54,007 bases of DNA. Source: an uncultured bacterium (GTDB taxonomy: Bacteria; Cloacimonadota; Cloacimonadia; Cloacimonadales; Cloacimonadaceae). The position numbers were made by a program, and so were the translations under genes. The stretch lies in NCBI GenBank assembly GCA_938009275.1, contig CALLHY010000074.1:1-54007 (forward strand), in the 5' to 3' direction. Numbering within the stretch: position 1 is the first letter of the stretch; each line of letters starts with the position of its first letter. The notes below the pieces were generated by a model. That model was not told the DNA's origin. It saw nothing but the letters and a program-made list of their open reading frames with translations, and made no database searches. Of the stretch, positions 34,208 to 46,400 are shown piece by piece.

Positions 34208-34279
34208 CATGTGCAAGAGCTCGGCCTGGAAGTTCTGCCTTTAAACGAAGCAGTGGATAAGCTGGAAGGCGGGGCCTGA
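34208..34279 (+). pseudogene. Tail remnant of a second polysaccharide deacetylase
   Basis: The frame reads HVQELGLEVLPLNEAVDKL, then EGGA and stop. It matches the end of the intact deacetylase at 29391-30137 (HELGLAVLPLDEAVEKLN). Only about 23 codons survive. It lies head-to-head with the FG-GAP tail remnant, unlike the intact genes, which are tail-to-tail. Confidence 0.7.
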
Positions 34280-34659
34280 ATATTATCAAAAAATTAGCTT
34301 TCTCTGGGTGCAATATCCTGGAACCCATTGCCCTGTCTTTCTACATTTATAGGGCCATGACAGGGCTATTCGTGCAGGCAAGCAAACAGTAATAAACACT
34401 GGTATAAGGCATGATAGGGTTGCTTGTTTGGAGGGAAGAAGCATGCGGCATTTGTTAATATAAACCCTCACCCCAAACTTCAAATGGCACTCACTTGGAC
34501 AAATGGGGATAAAGCCTTATGTGGTGTGGAGATATGATGGACTATGTTTGGACTTGGACATGCGAGGGTTTGGACGTTTTTGGACGTGTTTTTATCACTG
34601 TTTCTTCAAATTTAGGCCGATTTTGGACTGGACTTGGACATCCGAGGGGGTTGCCGAAA
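34280..34659. other. Intergenic region with TTTGGAC-type repeats
   Basis: About 380 bases with no supported gene. Several TTTGGAC / TTGGACA motifs cluster at 34547-34640, including two longer copies listed separately. The region separates the FG-GAP relics from the sigma54-regulator cassette. Confidence 0.6.
34550..34648. repeat. Direct repeats GGACTTGGACAT..CGAGGG (two copies)
   Basis: GGACTTGGACATGCGAGGG at 34550-34568 recurs as GGACTTGGACATCCGAGGG at 34630-34648, 18 of 19 bases the same. The core GGACTTGGACAT occurs again in the same orientation at 47503-47514, beyond the giant gene. Confidence 0.8.
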
Positions 34660-34893
34660 TCAGTCGAGTTTAAAAAGGCGCAACTGAAGTGACAAAATCC
34701 CGATCAGATATAATTCCAAACCCTGATCCGGGTCTATAATCTGGACGTTATAGTCCATATTAAATGGCTGTAAAATAATACGACTATTAGCTGGTTCGAG
34801 TACCACTTTCTTAAGTGTGACTCCTTTGGTAGCCCGGACTGAGCGCATTCTTTTATTTGCACATTCCCAATTTATGCCCTGTCTGATGATCAC
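34660..34893 (-). CDS. Small ORF coupled to the sigma54 activator
   Basis: A 77-residue frame beginning with GTG at 34893, overlapping the activator stop as GTGA (4 bases). Translation begins MIIRQGINWECANKRMR and continues with a beta-like stretch (TLKKVVLEPANSRIILQPF, then NVQIIDPDQGLELYLI). No family is recognised and there is no signal peptide. The 4-base overlap argues for a real coupled cistron, but chance is possible. Confidence 0.45.
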   Translation of the reverse strand: MIIRQGINWECANKRMRSVRATKGVTLKKVVLEPANSRIILQPFNMDYNVQIIDPDQGLELYLIGILSLQLRLFKLD

Positions 34894-37217
34894 GATGTTC
34901 TGATATTATACTTTTTCAATCTCCTGCCCAAAGCGAAAGGTGATATTCCCAGCAGTCTGGCTGCTGTGGATGCCACATTCCCGGAACGCTGTAACGCGAT
35001 GACGATAAGCTTTTTTTCGTGCTCTTCGAGATCCAGGCTGACCAATTCAGAATCTAATTTGCTGCCTTCTCCCAGGTCCAGGAGAATATCTTCCTCGTCA
35101 ATCTCCTCTTTTTTGCCAAATAGCAAGAGGCGCTGGATGATGTTCTTGAGCTCCCTAACGTTGCCGGGATAATCAAACTCACAAAGTTTGATGAGGGCCT
35201 TGCGGGAAATCGATGGAGTTTTTAGGTTCATCTGAGAGGATAGATTGGAGATAAAGTAGTTTATCAGCAAAGGGATATCCGATTTGCGTTCCCTGAGGGG
35301 AGGTAGATGGATTTGCAGGGAATTGACGCGGTTATACAGGTCGAAGCGGAAGTTCTTGTCTTCTGATAACATACGTACATCCCGATTGGAAGCGCAGATC
35401 AGGCGGAAATCCACGTTTATGGTAGCGTTACTGCCCAGAGGTCTTATTTGTTTGGCTTCCAACACTCTCAGCAGCATGGATTGGATGGTTGGGGGCATTT
35501 CAGATATCTCGTCCAGAAACAGGGTGCCGTTGTGCGCGGTCTGAAAATACCCCAGGTGGGCTTCACTGGCCCCAGTAAACGCGCCCTTCTTGTGACCGAA
35601 CAGAGAGCTCTCCGCGAGACTTGTGGTAAATACTGCGCTGTTGACCTCCACAAAAGGTTTATCGCTTCTACGGCTGCTGTGATGGATCAGCCTGGCGATC
35701 AATTCCTTGCCGGTACCTGATTCACCATATAGCATCACGTTCACTGCGTCATTTTTTGCAGCGATGTATGCCTTCTCCACGACATCCTGCATCTCTTTGC
35801 TGTTTCCGATCAGTGAAAATCCGATTTTGGCACTTAGTTCTTTTGAGATCAGTGAGATACCATCCGAAAACATATAATGGGATTTCCTGCCGGAGCTGAT
35901 CACTCTCCTGGTCTTAATCTCATCGTCGGGAATATCCTGCTGGTCTTCACCCTCACTCCGAAGCTCAAGGCTTTGGGCCAGATACCGGTAAGCTTGTTCG
36001 AAATTTCCCAGTTTTTCACTACATACGGCAGCTCTTGCGTATGGGTTGCCGGCAAAGTTTGAGACACCCGTATCTTGCGCGCAGGCGATGGCCTGTTCAA
36101 AACCTGCCAGGGCGCTATGATAGTCTTCCAGGCCTAAATATACTTCTCCAAGCTGTTCGTTGACGATAGCCAGCTGTTCCAGATTTTGGGTTTGTTCCAC
36201 CAGTTCAAGCGCGGTTTTAAACTGGTACAGGGCGGTGTTCAGATCGTTCTCCTGCCTGGATACCTTGCCGAGATTGATCAGGGCAAAGATCAATTGGGGT
36301 GCGTCGTTGTGGGTTCTGGCATAATCCAGAGCTTGTAAAAAGTACGGTTTGGCGCTGTTGTAGTCTTTTTGGTCATAGTAACAGCACCCGATGTTGAGGA
36401 TGATGGATGAATGCAGTTCGGGATCCAGTTGCTCCAGATTTGCGTTATCCAGTTGGAGATTGAGGTCCAGGGCTTTGTCTATCTGCCCGAGGTTTAGATA
36501 GGCATGGGCCAGATTAGTGATGATGGTGGCTCTCTCAACGATCTGATCTTTATCATCTACCAGGTCCAGATTGCGCTCCAGATACTTGATGGCGGTCTTG
36601 TAGCGCTTGAGCCTCAGGTTCAGGCGTCCCATTCCAGAGTAGGCCTGGATCAGAGCGGTTTCATAGTTGTGTTTCTTGGCATAGTTCAAACCTTCCTGAT
36701 ATATCTTCTCTGCTTTGCGATAGTCACCCAGATATTCGTATACGTAGCCCAGATTCGTATAGCGTTCCGGGATGTCGTCGTCGATTTCATTGTCATTCAG
36801 AATCTTCAGTGACTCTTTCAGATACCGGATCGACGCGTCCATGTCGTTTTTCAGCCAGAGAAGAAAGCCGAAGGTCTGAAAGATTCTGGCTTTTTCCAGT
36901 GGGTTTTGGAGGGTGGGCTCCAACTCATCAAACATGGACGAGTACTTCTCAAACGCGGCAATATCGGAACTGGCCCTGATGTATGAGAATACCCTCATCA
37001 GTGATTTGGCAACGCTGAGGTTGACTTCATCAGACGGCTCCGGACTGCTATTCCGATCCTCACGGTAACAGCCGATCAGCTCGTCAAACAGGGCGAATAG
37101 TTTATCCGGGGAGGTTTTATGCGCCTGATCGATCCTCTCGCTCAACAGCCTGATTTGCTCCGCCCGGGCACGAGATTTCAAGCCCGATGTTTCTTTGTTG
37201 AATTCATCCATATCCAT
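34890..37217 (-). CDS. TPR-domain sigma54-dependent transcriptional activator
   Basis: A 775-residue protein. Residues ~30-430 hold about nine tetratricopeptide repeats (YTNLGYVYEYLGDYRKAEKIY, AYSGMGRLNLRLKRYKTAI and so on), a likely sensor or protein-binding part in place of a usual receiver domain. Residues ~470-700 form the sigma54-activator AAA+ domain: Walker A GESGTGKE (~498-505), GAFTGA (~545-550) for sigma54 contact, Walker B LFLDEI (~566-571). The C-terminus has a Fis-type helix-turn-helix (NVASTAARLLGISPFALGRRL, ~745-768). It should bind an upstream site and open sigma54 promoters using ATP. It is divergent from the giant gene, whose upstream region has a matching promoter. Confidence 0.92.
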   Translation of the reverse strand: MDMDEFNKETSGLKSRARAEQIRLLSERIDQAHKTSPDKLFALFDELIGCYREDRNSSPEPSDEVNLSVAKSLMRVFSYIRASSDIAAFEKYSSMFDELEPTLQNPLEKARIFQTFGFLLWLKNDMDASIRYLKESLKILNDNEIDDDIPERYTNLGYVYEYLGDYRKAEKIYQEGLNYAKKHNYETALIQAYSGMGRLNLRLKRYKTAIKYLERNLDLVDDKDQIVERATIITNLAHAYLNLGQIDKALDLNLQLDNANLEQLDPELHSSIILNIGCCYYDQKDYNSAKPYFLQALDYARTHNDAPQLIFALINLGKVSRQENDLNTALYQFKTALELVEQTQNLEQLAIVNEQLGEVYLGLEDYHSALAGFEQAIACAQDTGVSNFAGNPYARAAVCSEKLGNFEQAYRYLAQSLELRSEGEDQQDIPDDEIKTRRVISSGRKSHYMFSDGISLISKELSAKIGFSLIGNSKEMQDVVEKAYIAAKNDAVNVMLYGESGTGKELIARLIHHSSRRSDKPFVEVNSAVFTTSLAESSLFGHKKGAFTGASEAHLGYFQTAHNGTLFLDEISEMPPTIQSMLLRVLEAKQIRPLGSNATINVDFRLICASNRDVRMLSEDKNFRFDLYNRVNSLQIHLPPLRERKSDIPLLINYFISNLSSQMNLKTPSISRKALIKLCEFDYPGNVRELKNIIQRLLLFGKKEEIDEEDILLDLGEGSKLDSELVSLDLEEHEKKLIVIALQRSGNVASTAARLLGISPFALGRRLKKYNIRTS

Positions 37218-37221
37218 ACCT

Positions 37222-37261
37222 GCGTTTTCGCTGATTATTGCATCATCGCTAGCGAAAACGC
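37222..37261. promoter_or_regulatory. Palindrome at the activator start (possible operator)
   Basis: GCGTTTTCGCT (37222-37232) and AGCGAAAACGC (37251-37261) are perfect inverted repeats separated by 18 bases, ending 5 bases before the activator ATG. It could be an operator, perhaps for autoregulation, or an mRNA hairpin in the leader of the activator. Confidence 0.65.
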
Positions 37262-37317
37262 TATACGTGTCAATATAAATCTCAAGGCAGAGCTGGATAT
37301 GTAACGATACTACACTG

Positions 37318-37357
37318 TCAGACAGTATTTTATGTGAATCATGTTGATCAGACAGTA
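37318..37357. promoter_or_regulatory. Paired upstream sites TCAGACAGTA
   Basis: TCAGACAGTA occurs at 37318-37327 and 37348-37357, start to start 30 bp, about three helical turns. The first is part of the inverted repeat ACTGT-CAG-ACAGT. They lie just upstream of the sigma54 box, so they are good candidates for the activator's binding sites. Confidence 0.6.
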
Positions 37358-37359
37358 AT

Positions 37360-37374
37360 TGGAATGGCAGTTGC
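37360..37374 (+). promoter_or_regulatory. Sigma54-type promoter for the giant gene
   Basis: TGGAATGGCAGTTGC matches the sigma54 consensus TGGCACG-N4-TTGC at TGG, A, G and TTGC, with exact GG-to-GC spacing. Transcription should begin near 37386, leaving a leader of about 85 bases before the ATG at 37471. The pairing with a divergent GAFTGA activator strengthens it. Confidence 0.72.
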
Positions 37375-37470
37375 GTTACTTTATGGCGGAGCTGAGATCC
37401 GCGGTACCTCTTCAGTGGCTGTGCCGTGGTACTAAGCTTACATAAAGATCAAACCTTACAGGAGAATAAA

Positions 37471-40400
37471 ATGAGAGTTTTCAAGCTTAGCTGGCTTTTT
37501 CCAGGCATATTAACGACTTTGATACTTAGTGGATCGAGTTACCTTTCTGCTACTGATAACGAGCCAACCCGTGCGCTTCGCTATGTAAATCATGCTGCTA
37601 CAGGCAGCAACAACGGAAGTTCCTGGGCCAATGCCTATACTTCTTTGCAATCCGCTTTGAATGCGGCGGTGAGCGGAGATCAGATCTGGGTGGCCAAAGG
37701 GACCTACAAACCCAGCTATGATTATGGCCTGGGCGGTGTACGCTACAATCATTTCAGGATGATCAACGGGGTGGCGATCTATGGCGGCTTCTCCGGCACA
37801 GAAAGAGCAGTCAGCCAGAGGACGGATTTCCGGCACGGTCAAAGCAACGAAACCATCCTAAGTGGCGATATTGGAACGGTTGGCACCAGCACAGACAATT
37901 GTTACAATGTAATCTATAATCCCAGTGGTTTGGCACTCACCAATACGTCAATTCTGGATGGTTTTACCGTTCGGGATGGCTATGGTGATAATACTGACGT
38001 GTGGTCAAACCATGTTAATGGAGCTGGTATCTGTAATATTAGCAATAACCCGAGATTTGAAAACCTCACCGTAATGAACAACTTCGCAGACCAAAAAGGG
38101 GCATTGTTTTTTAGTAACTCCACCGTTGAGTTTCGCAATTCTACCATTCAGAACAATGCTTCCAGAGATGGCGGGGGATTCTATAGTGTCGATTCAACGT
38201 TGTTTATGGAAGGTTGTCTGATTATAAACAATTCTGCTTATGATGGCGGCGGGGGGTATGTGATGCGTGGGACCCCTTTATTTACCAACTGCACAATCAG
38301 TAAGAATACTGCAGGTTTTTCGGGAGGTGGGTTATGTTTCTACGGTCATCCGGTTTCAATTCCTACCGCCACTATCAGAAATTGCATTGTGTGGGGCAAT
38401 GATTCTTACTATAGCCAAATCACCAATGGGTATTATGGTAAACAAATAGCTCTCAGTTTCTTCAACCTTCAGCTTCAATATACATGCTATTCAAACCTAT
38501 TGTATGGTGACGTTGTGCAATTGGAAACGGGCTGGATAAATGCCACCAATTGCGTCACCTCTGATCCGGGTTTTATCGATGCCGATCTGAATGATTTTAC
38601 CTTCTATGCCACCTCAGTGTGTTACGGAACGGGTAACAACCTGTATTGTGACACCGATTATGATGTGAGAGGCCAGACCAGGATCCAAAACGGAACCATT
38701 GACATGGGTGCTATCGAATGGACACAGGGAGTGGACCCTGCCCAGCGGATTGTATATGTAAATTCCGCTTCCACTGGGAATAACGACGGAAGTTCCTGGG
38801 CAAACGCTTATACCTCGTTGCAAACGGCGTTGGATGACGCCCGGGCTGGAAATCAGCTCTGGGTGGCAAAAGGGACACATAAACCCAGCAGTAACTATGG
38901 GGTAGGCAGCGGCGAGCGCTACAATCACTTCAGATTGAAAGACAGAGTTTCTGTGTATGGTGGATTCTCCGGAGTGGAAAACAACCTCTCGGAACGTACG
39001 AGTTTTGGCTTTGGCGAGGAAAATGAGACCATCCTGAGCGGAGACCTCGGTGTGGAAGGTAATACTTCAGATAATTGCTATCATGTGGTTTATAACCCGG
39101 CTGCTTTTCCTTTAAGCCATGATGTGGTATTAAATGGCTTCACGATACGGGACGGAAACGCCAATTTCAATACCCAAGCATCCAACCCGGCAAACTATGG
39201 AGGCGGGATATATATAGACGAGGCTTCGCTATATTTGGAAGCACTGGTTCTAACCAACAACAATGCCGTGTATGGGGGTGCTATCAGCGAAAACGACTCC
39301 GACCTGCTAATAAGCGGCTGTCAACTGTTTGGGAATTCAGCCACCTATGGTGGAGCCGTTAGAATAGCCGGAAATGGTACCAAGCAGTTCAATTACAACA
39401 AGTTTTATGATAATACAGCTGTAAACGGAGGGGCGCTAGATTATTCTGGGAACGGCAGCATGGATTTTATCAACTGCTCTTTCTATGAAAACAACGCTTC
39501 TACGGGCGCGGCTGTGAAGTATAACGGTTCCGGCAACGTAAACTACACTAACTGCCTGTTCTATGAAAACAATGCCACCAACGGAGGGGCAATCTGGAAC
39601 ACGGGGTATGGCAATCTCAGCTATGTAAATTGTACCATTGCCGGCAACAGCGCCACCTACAATGCCGGGGCTATTTATAACAGCAGCGTCATAGCTTCCA
39701 TCAACAACTGCATCATCTGGGGTAACACCTCAACCGTGGGAAAGCAGTTATATCTGACCAGCGGAAGCCAGACCACCCTGAACTACTCCTGCTATGGCAA
39801 CGCCACCAACGATGTGTATGTGAGCGCTTCCAACCTGACCGCTACAAACCACAATGTCACCAGCAATCCCATGTTTTTTCATTTGAGTCCGTACTACCGG
39901 ATCATGGGCGTGTCACCTTGCGTGAATGCCGGAAACAACCTCTATAACGATACTGTGATAGATGTTAGGGATAATCCCAGAGTCCAGGATTCGATCATCG
40001 ATATGGGTGCTTACGAATGGACCCAGGGCACGGACCCGGTGCAAGACATGATCTATGTAAAGCATGACGCCCCGGGCTTAAACGACGGCAGCAGCTGGCA
40101 AAATGCCTACACCTCATTCCAGACCGCTCTGGAAGAGGCCATGGAAGGTGTGAATATCTGGGTGGCACGAGGAACTTACTATCCCACCAAAGACTATATG
40201 TATGATATCCCTGGTGATCCCAGAGAAAAATGCTTCCGCATGAAAAAGGGGGTAGAGATATTTGGTGGCTTTGCGGGTACCGAAACCTCTGTCGCCCAGC
40301 GCAGCAACTATGGTCAGGGTGGAGTTAACGAGACCATTCTGAGTGGCGACATCGGTACACCCGGAGATTACTCCGATAACTGTTATTCTGTGGTAGGCAA

Positions 40401-43400
40401 TATATCACACTCGCTGATTCCGATGGTGGACCATTCCGCTGTAATTGACGGATTTACTATAAAACACGGCACGAGAGATGATGGGGCAGGAATCTACAAT
40501 TGGCGAGCGTCTTCCCCCACGATCCGCAACGTGATCTTCACGGCCAACAACGGCGCGGGAATCGGCGTGCATGATTATGCCTCGCCAATCATCGATAATT
40601 GTAAGTTTGTCAACAATGCCGGTAATGGCGTGCATGGCCAGTATAGCACGGTCAGTGTGTCGGATTGCGAATTCACCAACAACACCGGTACTCCGATATG
40701 GCAACGATTTGGCTCTTTGAATGTATCAAATTCCACATTTACCGGCAACTCAGCTTCGGAAAGCGGAGCCATATTTGCCTATTACATCAGCGTGAACCTG
40801 AGTAATTGTATCTTCGAGAACAACTCGTCCCATCCAGGTTCAGGAGCTACCGGCACCGCGGCTATATATTGCTGGGGTGAAGTGGAAACCTTTCAAGCCA
40901 CGAATTGCTCTTTTATCTCAAACACTTCCACGCATGATTCCTGGTACAGCTCTGGAGCAGTGACCCTGCACGGTATGCCCAATTCCAGCCTTAGCAACTG
41001 CGTGTTTTCAAACAATTCCGCTTTAGTTGCAGCGGGGGCAATGGAGGTGATGGACAGCCCGGGGATCACGATCACCAACTGCAGTTTCAACTCAAACTCG
41101 GCCCCCACTGGCTCGGAGTTGTTAGTCTTCACCAGGCCCGGCCACTCTACCTCTGATGTGAGCTTTAACAACAGCATCATCAAGGGTGATGGACCTGAGC
41201 ACATCTATGTGCTGGATTCCAGCGCTGAATTTAATTACTCCTGTTTTGATCCCAGCTCGGTAAATTCCAGTAACTCCACTATCACTATGACCAATAACAA
41301 CATCACAACAGATCCTTACTTTGTGGATGGGGACAACAACGATCTTCGCCTGATCGGATACTCTCCCTGCGTCAATGTTGGCAACAACAGTTATACCAGT
41401 CAACCCACAGATATTCGGGGTGAATCCAGGATCCGGGACGGCATTATCGACATGGGCGCTTATGAATACTATGATGCCATCGATCCCTCGGGCAATATAA
41501 TCTATGTAAAACACGATGCCGCAGGCTTGAACGACGGAAGCAGTTGGGCAAACGCGTTCACATCTCTGCAGTCAGCCTTGAACGCCGCTGTCCCCTTCAG
41601 CCGCATCTGGATCGCTAGAGGCACCTACTATCCAAGCTCTGCTTACGATCTTACCAACACACCCCGTTTTTATCATTTCCGCATGATAAATGATGTTAGT
41701 ATCTATGGAGGATTCGCGGGGACTGAGGCAAATCTGATCGAGAGAACCAACCACGGTCCTGGTGAAGCAAACGAAACCATTCTAAGCGGTGATATTGGAA
41801 CAACCGGTAACTCCAGCGATAACTGCTACCATGTGTTTTATCATCCCAGCAGTCTTGCCTTAAACAACACTGCTGTATTAGATGGAGTTACCATTTCAGG
41901 AGGTAATGCAAACTACAACACCTCTGAAGCGAATCACCTCAATTTTGGGGGAGCTATGTTTAATAGCAGCGGATCACCATATTTACGATATATAGTGTTT
42001 AAAAACAACTACGGCAGATATGGAGGAGCCCTTTCAAATCACAGTTCATCATCTCCTACCTTAGTCAACTGTCTGCTATATCAGAACACAGCTTTCACTG
42101 GTGGAGCCATCCAGAACATGGTTTCGTCTCAATCCACACTAATTGGCACCACTATAGCTTCAAACAGTGCGACTTGGGGTGGCGGTATAAACTGTTATAT
42201 CAATTGCGGAGTTTACCTGAAAAATAGTATCATCTGGGGAAATTCAGCCACTACTGGAAACCAATTCGCAGTAGGTGGCGGTACTTCGAATTTTGTAGAT
42301 CTGGATTACAGCTGCTATGCTAATGGAACAAATGATGTTATCATATCGGTAGGATCATTGAATGCATCCAGCACCACTATTACGAGTGATCCCAAATTTA
42401 TAGGGGTAGCAAACCAGGATTTCCGCTTATACGGAACTTCACCTGCTCGTGATACTGGCAATAACTCCTACAATACCGTAATGTTGGATATTTGCGGCAG
42501 AGCGCGTGTCCAAAACGACACCGTCGACATGGGTGCCTATGAATGGACGGCGGATACGGATCCGGCCTATGATCCCGTGATCGTGAGCTTCACAAACGGT
42601 GCTGCCTTTACTTCACCGGCTTCCAACACGCTCGTGGATACGGCGATCGGCAGATTTGCCCTGCAGTCGGACGGCAGGGATTGCGTATTCAACGCCCTGG
42701 ATGTTTCCCTCAGTGGTGATTTTACCGGCATTTCAAACTTTAAGCTGTGGCAAAGCGACGATGCCGTCTTTGATCCAGAAACGGACCTGGTGCTGGGAGT
42801 GGGAATGGAATACCGAAACACGGATCCGGCATTAGCATTAAAAACCCAACATTCATTTTCGGCCAGTGCCCGGCAAGAAAGGTCTATCCTGAGCTTCTCT
42901 GACTTTAGCGGAACCGTCTCAGGCCCGCTCAGGTATTTCTTTATCAGTTGCGATGTGGCTGGTTCCGCTTCCGGAAACCTGCTGCCCAGCCTGGTCGATC
43001 ACACCAGCATCAACCTGATCGGCGCAACTATCCAGCCCGTTTTCACTAACGCTCCGCTCGTGGGCGCGCAAATCATCTTCACGCCTCCCACAATCAGTAT
43101 TTCCGTCTCCAGCTTGCCCAGTTTTGGAGACGTTTTGATCAATACTGATTCCGCTGTGCAGACTTATTCTGCTTCGGGAACTCATCTGCTGTCTGATCTA
43201 ACGATCTCAGTTCCTGAAGGATACTTGATCGCGTTGGGTTCCCGTAGTTATGCCCTATCCAGCCGGGATCCTGGATTGTTGAGGGATTTTGCTTCCCAGC
43301 TGGTCTTAAGCCCTGTGGACGGATCGGTGGCTTCCACACTTATCCAGGTGTTACTTCATCCCGTGAGTGCGCAGGTTTATTCTGGACCCATTACCCATTC

Positions 43401-46400
43401 AGCGCTTTACGCGGATTCCAAACAGGTTGAGGTGAGCGGAACGGGGGTCATTGTGCCCCCCACCATAACAACTGGCCCGGTTACTGATATCACGATAAAC
43501 TCTGCCACGTTGGCGGGAGAGGTGGTTTCCGGAAACGGGTACGACGTCACCGCCAGGGGCTTAGTGTGGAACACATCGCCCAATCCCAGCACAGAATCAT
43601 ATTTCGGCATCAGCTCCGAGGGCTCCGGGACCGGCATCTTCAGCACCCCCATCGACGGGCTGGGATCTTCTACCACCTATTACGTTCGCGCCTATGCCGT
43701 CAATCCCTCCACTACCGCCTACGGTAATGAACAGGTTTTCACAACCCTGTCTAGGATCGTTTATGTAGATGAAAGCCGGCTTGATGACTCCGGAGACGGG
43801 AATAGCTGGGCTTTTGCCAAAAAATCACTTCAGTCTGCCATGGATTTACCATTAAATCCAGGAGATCAGATCTGGGTAGCCAAAGGAACATATTATCCCA
43901 GTTTTGCTTATGGCATGGGTGATTCCTCAAGGTATTATCATTTTCGTCTAAAAACAGGAGTGCAAATCTATGGAGGTTTCTATGGTAATGAAACTTCTCC
44001 CACCCAGAGAAATTCCTTTGGTATGGGTGAAACTAACGAGACCATCCTTAGCGGTGATATCGGTATTCTTGGAGATCATACAGATAACTGTATGCATGTA
44101 GTATTGAATAGCATAGATACCACCTTGGATCACAGCTCGGTACTGGATGGATTTACCATACGAGATGGCTATGCCGATGGCGCCAGTGTTCATAGCTATG
44201 GCGGAGGTTTGATGCTATATACAGGTTCTCCAACCTTGCAAAATCTGTGTGTTACAAGTAACTATGCTGCGAATCGAGGTGGTGGATACTATAGCTATGG
44301 TGGTTCTCCTATCTTAAACAACGTTACTATATCAGAGAATTCTGCTGCTTCCTCAGGTGGTGGGGCCTACATATACAATTGTAATCTCAGTTTCTCAAAT
44401 TCTTCAATACTGATGAATAATGCTTCCTCTGGTGGAGGTATGTACGCCATGGGAGGAGAAATGCAGATAGTCAATTGTGTGTTTGCAGACAACCAAGCCA
44501 GCACTTCAGATGGAGGAGCCTTGTATCTTTATGGCGCTAATACCTCCATTATAAACACCCTGATCCACGATAACAAAAGTCAAAACAACGGAGCGGGGAT
44601 TTTTTTGAGGCTGGCTACTGACGCTTTGCAGTGTCAGCTAACAAATGTGACCCTGGTTGCCAATACAGCTTCTGCTACTGGAGGAGGTATTTATTGCCAA
44701 AGCTATTTTGCCAGTAACGCTCTTAACATAAACAATAGCATTATCTGGGAAAACTCTGCCACTCTAAGCGGTAATCAATTATTCCTTACAGGCCTTGGAG
44801 CCACTACATTGAACTATAGCAACTTTGCCAACGGCACCAACGACGTCGCGACTGGTGCAGGTCCCTATAACGCCACCAACAACAATATCAACGTAAATCC
44901 CGCGTTCGCGGATTCAGATAACCTTGATTTCCGCTTGTTTGGCAGCTCTCCCTGCGTAAACAGCGGCAGCAATGCCTATGATAGTGAATCGTTTGATATC
45001 AGAGGCCAGGCGCGCGTCCAGGACGGCATCATAGACATGGGTGCCTATGAATGGAGTGCCGGCATCGATCCCACCCACAGGACCATCCTGGTAAAGCACG
45101 ACGCTACAGGAGATAACGACGGGACTAGCTGGAGCGACGCCTTCACCTCCCTGCAGAGCGCATTGAATGATGCCTATACCGGAGACGAAATCTGGATCGC
45201 CCGTGGCATCTATAAACCCAGCTATGACTATGGGCTGGGCATTGGAGACCGGGGCATGCATTTCCGCTTGAAGGAAAGGGTGGATGTATATGGCGGCTTT
45301 GCCGGATCAGAGAACTCACTGAGCCAGCGCATCAATTTCGGCTGTGGCCAGGCAAACGAGACCATCCTGAGTGGAGATATCGGAGAGAATGGAAATGCAG
45401 CAGATAATTGCTACCATGTGATCTCCAATATCAATACCGGCCTTACATCAGAGACTTTGTTAAATGGAGTTACAATCACCGGTGGAACTGCCGATGCTGC
45501 CAATCCTCACCACCGGGGAGGAGGGGTAAACTTCATAGCCAGTTCTCCCACTGTCAGACAGGTAGTTTTCACTGGAAATTATGCCCAACAAGGAGGGGGA
45601 GCATTCAACCAAAGCTCTACAGCACAATACTATGATTGCCTTTTCTTCTCAAATCAAGGTTCTACGGCAGGTGGAGGGCTCAGGAACAACAGCTCCAGCG
45701 TAACGGTAACTAACTGCACTTTTGCGGAAAACACCGGTGGATATTTAGGTGGAGGCGGTGTGGATAACTGGAATTCAAATACTACATACAACAACTGCAT
45801 CTTCTGGGGCAACACATCTCCCAGTGGAAACCAGCTTCACGGCTGGGGCACTGGAACCACCACCCTGAATTATTCCTGCTATAGCAACGGTACAAATGAC
45901 GCAGTTTTTGCAGAATCTTCAGTTCTGGTGGCCACAAATTATAACATCACTACCTATCCCTTCTTTACAAACTATGAAGACAATGATTTTAGGATTTGCG
46001 GAAACTCACCAGCCAGAAACAGTGGAAGCAACGCATATAATCCCAATAATTATGATATTGAGGGCAGACCCCGTATTCAAGATACAATCATCGATATGGG
46101 TGCCTATGAATGGATGGAAGGCGTAGATTTGATGTATTTGCAAAACGTAATATTCCAAGATGGACAATCATTCTCCCCAGTGCTTATCAATGGTTATACG
46201 CAGCAAGCCATAGGGATGTTTTCTCTACATACTCAGTATGTCCCCAGCCAACTGAATGCCCTCACCCTTCAGCTAAGAGGAAGCTTTTCAGGAATATCGA
46301 ACTACCAGCTTTGGGAAAGCGAAGATTCACAATTCGAGCTGGAGGAAGATACACTCTTGGGAAGTGTAAGAACATCCTTTGCTCTACCACAATCAGAAAA

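Larger units (their letters stand above)
37218..37470. promoter_or_regulatory. Divergent control region activator / giant gene
   Basis: About 250 bases between the activator ATG (-) and the giant-gene ATG (+). It holds a long palindrome next to the activator start, two TCAGACAGTA sites and a sigma54-type promoter facing the giant gene, each listed separately. Confidence 0.75.
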
